From Clostridia bacterium (GTDB lineage Bacteria > Bacillota > Clostridia > Oscillospirales > CAG-272), in assembly GCA_017453365.1 (NCBI GenBank), contig JAFTKH010000001.1:1-57579 (forward strand): a stretch of DNA of 57,579 bases. Reading direction: 5' to 3'. The notes beneath the pieces were generated by a model that saw only the letters and a program-made list of their open reading frames with translations, was not told the DNA's origin and did no database searches. Both the position numbers and the translations under genes were made by a program. Shown here in pieces: positions 42,103 to 50,385 of this stretch; positions within the stretch are counted from its first letter, which is position 1; each line of letters starts with the position of its first letter.

Positions 42103-44100
42103 ATGAAGAAGAGAATTATTTCTTTAATTCTTGTCGCTGTAATGGCGGTGATAGCTCTTGCGGGCTGTGCATACAGCTACGAGAAGGACGATATGTCGAA
42201 CTACGCGACCTTTGATAAGGATGCGTTCTTTGCAGCTCTTGCGGATGGCACCATTACGGTAGAGGACGGAGATTTCGGTACCGATGAGGACGAAAGACAG
42301 AAGAAGGTCCTCGATGCCATTTATGCATCGCTGGCAAAAAATGCGGATACCGACGTTAAGATAACCGAGGGTGTTGCGGGCGTGTACGATTCGCTTTATT
42401 ACTGTTACTACGCTACCGTTACCGACGATGCGGGTGTAGAGCACGTTCTCTACGCATCGAAGATGACCGAGAGCTCTCCGACAAATTTCCAGCTTGGTCT
42501 TTCCACTCTTGAGGGCCTTAACCTTAAGATTGCGGAGATGATAGCAGGTAAGGATGTTGCGGATTATATCTATACGACAATCAAGGCGGATGATACTACT
42601 GACGACGTTACTGACAAGGTGACGAAGGCGGGAGATACCGTATACGTTTCGTATACGAAGGAGTATACCGCGCTTGCATTTAACGATGACGGAACTCCTA
42701 CTGTTGATGAGGCCGGTGCGCAGCTTACCGAGACCAAGAAGGTTACGGTATCCTACGAGAAGCTTACTCTTAACGGAGCAGATAACACATTCTTGAAGAA
42801 GCTTGAGGGACTCGTTGTCGGTGAGACTAACACCTTTGACGTTACCAATAACGAGCTCGATACCGAGGATAAGACCGAGAAATATACGAACGTTAAGGTA
42901 AACTGGATAGTTAAGAACGAGAACGAGATAGGAACCGTTAAGGATACTCCCTACACCACGTCGAAGACAGAGAAGAACGTTTACGGCGAGGACGTACAGC
43001 TTCAGAATAAGGAGCTTACCTATCACATATTCCCCGTATATCTTATTGACGTTGAGGATGAGCTTACGGCAGAGGTAGTCCTTGATAAGTTCTACAGCCA
43101 GCTCTCCGCTACCACTACCGATGACGACGGAAACGAGACCTACGAGTTTGCATCCGTTGAGAGCGGAAATTATAAGAACGGCGAGAAGACGCTTGCAGAG
43201 CTTGTTGACGAGCTTGCAGAGCTCCGCGTAGAGCTTTCCGATGCAGAGGAAGCACTCGAGGATGCAGAGGAAGCACTCGAGGAAGCAGGCGATAAGAAGA
43301 CCGAGGCGCAGGAAACGGCCGTTACGGATGCGAAGACCAAGCTTACCGAAACAGAAGGAAAGGTTGATGCCAAGGAGGCAGAAATTCTTGCCGCTACCAA
43401 CGAGGCAGGCGAGGATATCCGCGCGGCTCTCGTTGCTGATATGAAGCAGTATCAGTACGATACGCTTCTCGATAGCTATAAGAGCACCTTGAAGCAGAGC
43501 CTTGCCGAGGAGATATTCGCTCTTGCAAAGAAGTATATGACCTTTAAGACTTATGAGGAGAACGGTTATCCCATTCTCCCGAAGAAGGCGGTTCAGGCTG
43601 CTTACAAGCGTATTGAGAACGGCCATAAGTACGATTTCTACGAGGGAACCTATACAAGCTCTTCCTCGTCTAGCAGCTCTTCGAGCGAGTCTAATTACTA
43701 CCACTACGAGGGCGATTACGACGAGTTCCTTAAGGTTGAGTATTTCTCGACCGACGCTGCAAACCATACTATGCAGGACGTTTACGACCAGATAGGTGCA
43801 GCTGCCGAGGAGTCGGTACGCGGCGTTATCCGTATGTACGTTATAGCCGAGGCCTTTGAGGAGAAATATTCTGCTGACCTCTCGGTTACCGATGAGCAGA
43901 TAGACGAGTTCAAGGAAACTTATCTCTACTATCTCTTCGGCTCTAGTATGGAAGAGAGCGATTATAAGACCGCGCTTCTTTGCGATAATATCTTCGATTA
44001 CATTCTCGAGGAAACAGCAGAGGCTGATTATGTAGAGGATGCGGAGTACGGAAAGAATAAAATCCAGTACCTTCGTGTTAAGTACAGCTTTAAGGACTAA
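42103..44100 (+). CDS. exported trigger-factor/FKBP-like lipoprotein
   Basis: A 665-residue protein with a signal peptide and lipobox (LAGC). Residues about 185-265 look like an FKBP-type domain (KAGDTVYVSYTKEY, then LEGLVVGETNTFDV), followed by a second similar segment. Residues about 370-445 form a Glu/Ala-rich coiled coil, then comes a helical trigger-factor C-terminal-like part with a Ser run (about ten serines) and Tyr-rich patches. It is thus probably a foldase on the cell surface. The gene is strongly promoted. Its partner at 44651 has the same overall layout. No catalytic proline-isomerase residues can be assigned with certainty. Confidence 0.65.
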   Translation: MKKRIISLILVAVMAVIALAGCAYSYEKDDMSNYATFDKDAFFAALADGTITVEDGDFGTDEDERQKKVLDAIYASLAKNADTDVKITEGVAGVYDSLYYCYYATVTDDAGVEHVLYASKMTESSPTNFQLGLSTLEGLNLKIAEMIAGKDVADYIYTTIKADDTTDDVTDKVTKAGDTVYVSYTKEYTALAFNDDGTPTVDEAGAQLTETKKVTVSYEKLTLNGADNTFLKKLEGLVVGETNTFDVTNNELDTEDKTEKYTNVKVNWIVKNENEIGTVKDTPYTTSKTEKNVYGEDVQLQNKELTYHIFPVYLIDVEDELTAEVVLDKFYSQLSATTTDDDGNETYEFASVESGNYKNGEKTLAELVDELAELRVELSDAEEALEDAEEALEEAGDKKTEAQETAVTDAKTKLTETEGKVDAKEAEILAATNEAGEDIRAALVADMKQYQYDTLLDSYKSTLKQSLAEEIFALAKKYMTFKTYEENGYPILPKKAVQAAYKRIENGHKYDFYEGTYTSSSSSSSSSSESNYYHYEGDYDEFLKVEYFSTDAANHTMQDVYDQIGAAAEESVRGVIRMYVIAEAFEEKYSADLSVTDEQIDEFKETYLYYLFGSSMEESDYKTALLCDNIFDYILEETAEADYVEDAEYGKNKIQYLRVKYSFKD

Positions 44101-44121
44101 ATACTAAAAATCGACATTAAG

Positions 44122-44158
44122 GGACTGACCTTCAGGGTATGTGAAGGTTAGTCCTTTT
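44122..44158 (+). terminator. terminator after the first foldase-like gene
   Basis: A 13-bp stem with one G-T pair (arms starting GGACTGACC) and a 7-base loop, followed by TTTT. It lies only 14 bases before the rnhA start. Confidence 0.8.
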
Positions 44159-44172
44159 GTAAGAGGAGAAAA

Positions 44173-44622
44173 ATGAAGGAAGTCAGTCTTTATACAGACG
44201 GCGCGTGCAGGGGAAACCCCGGCCCGGGCGGGTGGGGTGCTATACTGGTCTATGGAGCGCACGAGCGTGAGCTGTCGGGCGGTGAGCGTGAGACCACCAA
44301 CAACCGCATGGAGCTTATGGCGGCGATATCGGGTCTCGGGGCGCTTAAGGAGAGATGCTCCGTTACGCTTTATTCAGACTCGAAATATATAGTTGACGCA
44401 TATCTTGAGGGCTGGGTCGACGGATGGCGTGCGAAGGGCTGGCGCCGCGGGCGAGAGCCGCTAAAAAACCCCGACCTTTGGGAGAGGCTTGTTGCTCTTA
44501 CGGATTATCACGAGGTGAAATTCGTGTGGGTGAAGGGACATAACGGACATAGCTATAACGAGCGTTGTGATGCTCTTGCGACCGCGTATGCAGATTCGTT
44601 TGCAGAAATAAAAAATTCATAA
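44173..44622 (+). CDS. rnhA: ribonuclease HI
   Basis: Cuts RNA in RNA-DNA hybrids. The 149-residue enzyme keeps the four catalytic acids: Asp of [11 protein letters not shown], Glu of NNRMELMA, Asp of LYSDSKYIV and Asp of NERCDALA, along with the conserved WVKGHNGH loop. Ribosome site GAGGAG lies six bases upstream. It is placed between the two foldase-like genes, with a terminator before it; the association with them is probably positional only. Confidence 0.95.
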   Translation: MKEVSLYTDGACRGNPGPGGWGAILVYGAHERELSGGERETTNNRMELMAAISGLGALKERCSVTLYSDSKYIVDAYLEGWVDGWRAKGWRRGREPLKNPDLWERLVALTDYHEVKFVWVKGHNGHSYNERCDALATAYADSFAEIKNS

Positions 44623-44650
44623 CAAGATTTGAAAAGCAAGGAGAAAAATA

Positions 44651-46570
44651 ATGGGCGGTAACAACCGTAACAAGAAGCCCGCAGGGAAGGCTTCTACGTC
44701 AAAAAAGGCGGGAAACGGCGCGGCTAAGGAAGTAAATGACGGGCCGAAGAAGAAAAAGTTCGGCGGAACAGAGCTCTTTTTAATTATTTTCGGTGCTGTG
44801 GCACTCGTGGCTATCGTCGCGAGCATTATTATCGGCGTTGTAGCCTCGTCAGGCAGTGGTAAGCGTGTGGATTATATGAACGACAACCTCTCGAAATATA
44901 TCTACATATCCCCGGATGACTATAGGAATATAACGGGCTCGATAGCTGCGGTTGACCCTGTGACCGACCTTGACGTGGAGCAGGAAATTCTCTCGCTTCT
45001 GTGTGAGAATAAGGGCTCCGTAAAATATGACGGCAGATACGTTAAAAATCAGACGGTAACTGTCGGTGATATAGTTTATATTTACTACCGCGGTTATACC
45101 GAAAACGATGGCGGCAGCCGTAACTACTTTGACGGCGGATGTAATTTCTCGTCATCCGACCCCTCTGAGCTGGAGATAGGCGCGGGAAGCTTCGTTCCAG
45201 GCTTCGAGCTTAATATGATAGGAAAAAACCCGAAGGATTATTCCACCTTTACAAAATACGATACGACGGGAGCAATAGGCGAAGGTGACCGTATCTATAT
45301 AAGCTATTCAAGGACAGATACGGCGGGCGGATCGATATCCGGCACTGCTATATTAGACCTGTCGCTTGGTAAGGATGCTATCGATACCGAGTGGGATATA
45401 GGCTTCTATAACGGTATTTTGAGCGGAAGCTACGGACGTAAGTTCAGCTTTGATGCTTACGGCGACTATGACTCAACCTATACCGTCACCGCATACAGAG
45501 TGGTGGAGGGTAACGAGCTGATACAGCTTACCTACAGTGCCTATTGCTTTGACGGAACTATAGCGCAGGGAAAGACGGCTATTATAGACCTCTCCGACCC
45601 TGATATTGACAAGAAATACGGCGAGGGCTTTGCTGAATTCTTCGCGACGGGAGTTCCTGTGGGAACGAAGGCCTCGATAGTTGACCCCGATACGGGAAAT
45701 AATACGACGCTTAAAACTACCGTCGGTGAAAACGAACAGAACGCTTACTACGATATGACCGTAAATGCAGTATACGAGGTTGGCGATAATCCTATGACTG
45801 TCGATGCTTATTTTCCCGCAGATTACAACGAGGAGAGTCTTCAGGGCAAATGGGCGAAGTTCGACGTTTATATTATGAAATCGCAGGAGTACGATGCTCC
45901 CGTGTATGATGACGCTTTCATTACCGATACTCTGAAATACACCGCAGAAAACCTTGCCGAATACGAGGGCTCGACTATGGCACAAAAGCATACGGCTATG
46001 ATACGCGCCGAGCTCGTTGCCGAGTACGAGGAAGCTGTAAATACCGCTATCGATGACCTTATCTTTAATACTCTTACAGAAAAGGCGGAGATAAAGAGCC
46101 TGCCGAAGCTTGACGTTCGCGACTATTACGACAGCTATTACAACAGCATAAACAGTCAGTTCTCGTCCTCTTACTCCTCTTATTATGAGACTGTCGACGC
46201 TTTTGCAAGGGATTATCTCGGCCTTTCGTCTAACGCAGATTGGAAGGCGGAGCTCGAGAGCATGGCAGAAAACGCCGTAACGCAGAAGTTGGTCTTTTAC
46301 TACGTAATGCGCGAGGAGGGCTTTATTGTCCCCGATGCTGAATACGAGGACAGGAAGGCCGAGCTTATTGAGGATTATCTTAAATCTACCCTTGAAAATG
46401 CGAAGGTGAAGAGAGCCGACTATGACACCGAGGAAAAGTATCTTGAAAAGGTTGAAGAATACAGACAGAACATTCTTAACTATTACACCGAGGACGCACT
46501 CCGCGAAACGGTTAGATATGAATACGCTCTTGAGCGTATGCGAAATTTTGTGACAGTAACAGAAGAATAA
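44651..46570 (+). CDS. membrane-anchored trigger-factor/FKBP-like protein
   Basis: A 639-residue protein. A Lys- and Gly-rich start of 40 residues leads to one membrane helix (about 42-68), so the rest is outside. Residues about 130-215 fit an FKBP domain (VTVGDIVYIYYRGY, then ELEIGAGSFVPGFELNMIG, the family's substrate-flap pattern). A second degenerate copy follows, then a long helical C-terminal part as in trigger factor and SurA. Like the lipoprotein at 42103 it is a probable exported chaperone. It lies 28 bases after rnhA and ends in a terminator shared with the convergent gene. Confidence 0.75.
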   Translation: MGGNNRNKKPAGKASTSKKAGNGAAKEVNDGPKKKKFGGTELFLIIFGAVALVAIVASIIIGVVASSGSGKRVDYMNDNLSKYIYISPDDYRNITGSIAAVDPVTDLDVEQEILSLLCENKGSVKYDGRYVKNQTVTVGDIVYIYYRGYTENDGGSRNYFDGGCNFSSSDPSELEIGAGSFVPGFELNMIGKNPKDYSTFTKYDTTGAIGEGDRIYISYSRTDTAGGSISGTAILDLSLGKDAIDTEWDIGFYNGILSGSYGRKFSFDAYGDYDSTYTVTAYRVVEGNELIQLTYSAYCFDGTIAQGKTAIIDLSDPDIDKKYGEGFAEFFATGVPVGTKASIVDPDTGNNTTLKTTVGENEQNAYYDMTVNAVYEVGDNPMTVDAYFPADYNEESLQGKWAKFDVYIMKSQEYDAPVYDDAFITDTLKYTAENLAEYEGSTMAQKHTAMIRAELVAEYEEAVNTAIDDLIFNTLTEKAEIKSLPKLDVRDYYDSYYNSINSQFSSSYSSYYETVDAFARDYLGLSSNADWKAELESMAENAVTQKLVFYYVMREEGFIVPDAEYEDRKAELIEDYLKSTLENAKVKRADYDTEEKYLEKVEEYRQNILNYYTEDALRETVRYEYALERMRNFVTVTEE

Positions 46571-46617
46571 AATACGGCGCGAAGCACCGAATTTCGGATA
46601 GCTTCGCGCCGTATTTT
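46569..46617. terminator. bidirectional terminator overlapping two stop codons
   Basis: A perfect 17-bp inverted repeat (arms beginning AAAATACGGCGCG) with a 15-base loop. Its left arm starts inside the stop codon of the foldase gene and its right arm ends inside the stop of the nucleotidase gene. Confidence 0.92.
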
Positions 46618-48712
46618 ATTCTATAACTTCTATCAGCTGCGCCCGTAAAAGCTCAAGCTTCGACGAGGACGAGTTGCCTGCGTTAACGTATCTGTAAAGC
46701 GGTGCGTAAATAACCACCTCGTCTCCGACGGACAGTGTCGTTCCCATAGCGCCGTAACGCTTTCCGTCGGTTGAATAAAGGCCGTATACATATATCGAAT
46801 GACCGTTACCGTCAGTGAGAGTGAAATCTCCGTAGGAGGTATTCGGGGTGTCAGAAACGAAGCCGCGAACGTAATACCTCTCGCTCGACTCGGTATTAGC
46901 CGCGAGTCCCTCGCATATCGAGAGCAGCTCCGCGATGCTAGTGAGAGTGTAACCCTCTGTCTTTGTTCCGAGATTTCCTGCCTTTATATGCTCGGCGAGC
47001 AGGTCGCGCGCGAAGGTCGTGTCGTCAAGATATGCAATAAGAGTGAGGCCGTTGGGCTTATAAAGCTGTGTGTAGGTGTCGACTACGACGTAATATGTTC
47101 CGCTTTTTGAAATATTACCCTTGATACTCTCACCGTACTGTGAGAGTGCTATGTGGTAATCGGAGCTGTCGTTCTCTATAAACTGTGAAAGAAGCTTATC
47201 TCCCGAAACGCTGCATAAGGTCAGACGGTTGTTAAAGGGAAAGAGCGAGAGCAGGTCTGCGTAGCATTTTTCGCCCGCCGTGAGCTTGTAGGGGGAGCGA
47301 GGGACAATAAACCCGCCGCCGAGCGTAATATCATATTGCTCGCCCCATCTCTCAAGTCCTGCGTCAAGGTAAAGCTTTGCAACAATATCGGCAATAGCAG
47401 AGCTTGAATACTCCGAGCTTGCCGTGCCCAGAGTATCGTATGACCTATTTATAACGTCATTATACTTATCCTCGAGAGCTTCCGTTTTTTCGTGGTCATC
47501 GAGATTTTCCCATACCGAGCTTTTAATAACCTCTGCGGTGTTTACGGTGAAATCGCCCGTAATGCCGTTTATTTTTATTTCTGCGTGAGTAATACCGTAG
47601 TTTTCTCCGCCGCCCTGAAGATGATACGTCCCCGTGTCGTCGCGAAGGACGTAATATTTATGTGTATGAGCCTCGAAGACCATATCAACCGAACTCGAGA
47701 GCTTTGACTGATAATAGGCCGAAAGAGAGCTTGTCCTCACCGTCTTCGTTCCAGTGCTGTTCGACGTGTGTCCGTCGTGTATGGAGTAAATTATAAAATC
47801 TGCGCCAAGCCCCTCGAGACGCTCTGCTTCAGCGCTTACTAGAGCCGAGAGCTCGTCGCCCGTTTTGAAATGCACACCCTCGACCATGTCCGAGGATATA
47901 GAGGAATAGCAGTCGCCTATAGCTCCGATGACTCCAATCTCTACGCCGCCGAGTTCGATGAGAACGGACGGTGTGCAATAATCGGCAAGCTTATTTGTTG
48001 AGTTGTCGTAGACGTTTATAGCGAGGAAGGGAAACTCGGCAATAGAGAGATTTTCACGTATAAAATCCTCACCCCAGTCGAACTCGTGGTTGCCGAGTGT
48101 CATAGCCGCGAAGCCGAGCTCGTTCATCCACTCGGTCATAATGGCACCGCCTGTGAGATTTGATTCGGCAGAGCCCTGCCACATATCGCCCGTCGAGAGT
48201 ATTACAGCGTAGTCGTCTGTCTCCTTTGCGTTATCGAGATAGGTTGCGAGCTCATCAACTCCCGGCTGGGTATTGGTATCGCAGAATTTGCCGTGCAGGT
48301 CGTTTATTGCATAAATATCTACCGTGACGACAACCGTCAGCGAGCAGGTGTCACATATTTCGTCACTGTCAGCGTCGGTATGGATATGTACCCCTTCTGT
48401 TACGGGTGTTGACCACTCCCCCGTTTTATAAACGGTACCGTCGCCGGTGGCGCGTACCCTGACGGTCATACCGGCCGAGAGCTCGTAGCTCGTTACCCTG
48501 TGTCCGACGCTCACGACGTCCGCTCCCGTGTCTATCTCATAGCCGACAGCGCCGGGTACGGCATCCCATAGGGCTAGGCTACCCTCTATTCGTACTGTTG
48601 GGGTGCCGAGCACGGTAGACTCGGGCGTACTGTTGTCGCACGCGCTGACTGCGAAAATCGCCAACAAAAGTATACATAACGCCACTGTCGCGGCACCTGT
48701 TTTTTTTCGCAT
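46616..48712 (-). CDS. 5'-nucleotidase-type metallophosphatase lipoprotein with OB-fold-like tail
   Basis: A 698-residue exported enzyme that should release phosphate from nucleotides. It has a lipobox (VSAC), a short Fn3-like domain, then a metallophosphatase core with NDLHGKF, STGDMWQGS, LGNHEFDWGED, SIHDGH and FEAHTHKYY as metal ligands. A 5'-nucleotidase C-terminal domain follows (GGGFIVPRSPYKLTAGE and FPFNNRLTL). The last 90 residues look like an OB-fold nucleic-acid-binding-like domain (RYYVRGFVSDTP, FTLTDGNGHSIYVYG). It shares its salvage theme with the phosphorylase next to it. Confidence 0.88.
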   Translation of the reverse strand: MRKKTGAATVALCILLLAIFAVSACDNSTPESTVLGTPTVRIEGSLALWDAVPGAVGYEIDTGADVVSVGHRVTSYELSAGMTVRVRATGDGTVYKTGEWSTPVTEGVHIHTDADSDEICDTCSLTVVVTVDIYAINDLHGKFCDTNTQPGVDELATYLDNAKETDDYAVILSTGDMWQGSAESNLTGGAIMTEWMNELGFAAMTLGNHEFDWGEDFIRENLSIAEFPFLAINVYDNSTNKLADYCTPSVLIELGGVEIGVIGAIGDCYSSISSDMVEGVHFKTGDELSALVSAEAERLEGLGADFIIYSIHDGHTSNSTGTKTVRTSSLSAYYQSKLSSSVDMVFEAHTHKYYVLRDDTGTYHLQGGGENYGITHAEIKINGITGDFTVNTAEVIKSSVWENLDDHEKTEALEDKYNDVINRSYDTLGTASSEYSSSAIADIVAKLYLDAGLERWGEQYDITLGGGFIVPRSPYKLTAGEKCYADLLSLFPFNNRLTLCSVSGDKLLSQFIENDSSDYHIALSQYGESIKGNISKSGTYYVVVDTYTQLYKPNGLTLIAYLDDTTFARDLLAEHIKAGNLGTKTEGYTLTSIAELLSICEGLAANTESSERYYVRGFVSDTPNTSYGDFTLTDGNGHSIYVYGLYSTDGKRYGAMGTTLSVGDEVVIYAPLYRYVNAGNSSSSKLELLRAQLIEVIE

Positions 48713-48750
48713 AAAACAAAGACCTCTGTATATGATTTATCTCTTATTAA

Positions 48751-48779
48751 ATGATACCATTTATGAGAGGTATTGTCAA
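48751..48779 (-). promoter_or_regulatory. promoter of the nucleotidase gene
   Basis: On the minus strand TTGACA (48774-48779), 17 bases, TATCAT (48751-48756). The -35 box overlaps the last codon and stop of the upstream nucleoside phosphorylase gene. Confidence 0.7.
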
Positions 48780-49537
48780 GTGCCTATAGCTTTCGCTATC
48801 TCGAGTGCGATATAGAGATGAGCGAGCCTTCTCTCCGTGGTTATTGAAGATAGTATGCTTCTCTCCCATACCTCGGCGTCGAGGTTGTCGGCACGGTAGA
48901 GAAAGGCGTATAGCTCGTGCCCTCTGAAATCTGCGACAGCCTGGCAGGCGGATATCTCCATTTCGACGGCAATACAGCCCTCACTCCGACGCATCTCCAT
49001 ATTCCGTCTGGTCTCACGGTAGAAGGCATCTGTTGTCCAGGTTCTGCCCGTTACGTAGGGGACGGAGAGACCGTCCAGAATGCTGGATACCGTCCCGTGA
49101 CCGGGCAGCTCTATGTAGTCGGCGGGCGGTGCGTAGTGATAGCTCATGCCCTCGTCTCTGTATGCATGCGTGGGGACAATAAGCGCCTCGGGAGGAATGT
49201 TCTTATCGAGCCCCCCGCAGGATCCGAAGAGCACGAAGCGCGAGCAGGAGAAGATGTAACCGATTTCCTCAATAAGGCCCGCTGCCATGGGAGCACCTAC
49301 GGTAGTTTTGACTATTCCGATTTTTGTGCCCGAAAAAACGTACACGGGGTAGAGGTCCGCGACGCTCTTTATAACAGGCTCGACGGGCTCAATTTTTCCC
49401 TCTTCTATAAGAGCGTCCATTATCTTGTATGAGAAATTGATTATGCAAACGTCGAGTGTTATGTCGCTTTTTGGGAGAACATCCGGAAGATTTATGCTTG
49501 ATTCGCGCTCGGGGTCGAAGCTGTCTATAATACTCAT
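48776..49537 (-). CDS. nucleoside phosphorylase (PNP/UDP family)
   Basis: A 253-residue enzyme that splits nucleosides with phosphate. The pattern VYVFSGTKIGIVKTTVGAPMA, FVLFGSCGGLDKNI (phosphate-ring glycines), YVTGRTWTTDAFYRET and AVEMEISACQAVA (the Glu-Met-Glu sugar-binding motif) place it in the uridine/purine phosphorylase family. Substrate base cannot be fixed by eye; uridine-type is favoured by length. It lies just upstream of the nucleotidase, consistent with uptake and breakdown of external nucleotides. Confidence 0.85.
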   Translation of the reverse strand: MSIIDSFDPERESSINLPDVLPKSDITLDVCIINFSYKIMDALIEEGKIEPVEPVIKSVADLYPVYVFSGTKIGIVKTTVGAPMAAGLIEEIGYIFSCSRFVLFGSCGGLDKNIPPEALIVPTHAYRDEGMSYHYAPPADYIELPGHGTVSSILDGLSVPYVTGRTWTTDAFYRETRRNMEMRRSEGCIAVEMEISACQAVADFRGHELYAFLYRADNLDAEVWERSILSSITTERRLAHLYIALEIAKAIGT

Positions 49538-49569
49538 ATTAGGTTTCCTTTCGATTTGGTATAGAAAAA

Positions 49570-49601
49570 GGGCGGCAGAGCATAAGAGCCGTCTGCCGTC
49601 C
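49570..49601 (-). terminator. terminator after the OB-fold-like lipoprotein gene
   Basis: A 10-bp stem (GGGCGGCAGA with one wobble pair) and a 12-base loop, followed on the minus strand by TTTTT. Confidence 0.8.
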
Positions 49602-49616
49602 TATGATTTAAGATAA

Positions 49617-50318
49617 TTATTTAGCGGTAACGCCTACTACGTGGGGGTTAGCACCCTTATACCAGTAGAGGAAGCACTCGATATCGATAACGTCGCCAAC
49701 CTCGAGAGCCTCAACAGCCTTATAGACCTCGGTCTCGGGACCGGTGAGATACTTCTCGACGCAGAAATCGATAGTGGTGTTGCCAACCTTAGCGGTAAGG
49801 TAGATGTCATCTCCGCCGTCATTCTTAAACGAGATAGCCTCGACAGTCGCACCCTTGAAGGTAACGAGCTCGTTCTGGTGAGCGAGGAGAGCATCCTCAT
49901 CGCCCGCGATAGAGGTAGCGTCGAATGCTGTAGCTACGTAGGTGTGATCAGCCGCACCTACAAACTCGAAGGTAGCATCCATAATCTCAACTTCGCCTTC
50001 CCAAGCGCCCTTGGTACCGGTAACCTTGATCTTAGTACCCTCGGTGAGCTTCTTGGAGTCTGCCTCGGAGCACGCCATCTCATAGATGAAGTATGCGCCG
50101 TCGGGATCAGCTGCGTAAACAGTGATCTTGTTATCCCACCAGGACTGAGTTGCCTGAACGTAAGCCTCGATAACGACCTCGGTATCGAGCTCTGCTGCAG
50201 CGTACTCAGCATAGGTCATAACGCCCTCGGACTTCTCAGCGGGATCGAAGGTGTTACCGCAGGAAGCGAGAGAAAGAGCCAACACAAGCGTGAGTACAAG
50301 TGCAATAATCTTTTTCAT
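49617..50318 (-). CDS. lipoprotein with OB-fold-like domains
   Basis: A 233-residue exported protein with lipobox (LASC). The mature part seems to contain two beta-barrel domains of OB type: TEVVIEAYVQATQSWWDN with KLTEGTKIKVTGTKG, and NELVTFKGATVEAISF with EALEVGDVIDIECFLYWY. These resemble the last domain of the nucleotidase at 46616. The name of the family is not known to me. It has its own promoter and terminator. Position next to nucleotidase and phosphorylase hints at binding of nucleic acid or nucleotides outside the cell. Confidence 0.6.
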   Translation of the reverse strand: MKKIIALVLTLVLALSLASCGNTFDPAEKSEGVMTYAEYAAAELDTEVVIEAYVQATQSWWDNKITVYAADPDGAYFIYEMACSEADSKKLTEGTKIKVTGTKGAWEGEVEIMDATFEFVGAADHTYVATAFDATSIAGDEDALLAHQNELVTFKGATVEAISFKNDGGDDIYLTAKVGNTTIDFCVEKYLTGPETEVYKAVEALEVGDVIDIECFLYWYKGANPHVVGVTAK

Positions 50319-50357
50319 TTTTGTTTCTCCTTGTTTTTTAAAAAATCAATTACCTAT

Positions 50358-50385
50358 ATTATACACTTTTTCATTTAATTGTCAA
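50358..50385 (-). promoter_or_regulatory. promoter of the OB-fold-like lipoprotein gene
   Basis: On the minus strand TTGACA (50380-50385), 16 bases, TATAAT (50358-50363). The -35 box covers the stop codon of the sugar-binding protein gene. Confidence 0.8.

Noticed and set aside
42124-43767. A 547-codon minus-strand frame opposite the foldase lipoprotein
   Set aside because: It is Leu/Val/Ile/Arg-rich low-complexity sequence, the usual shadow of GA-rich coding DNA, and the plus strand has a signal peptide, promoter and ribosome site.
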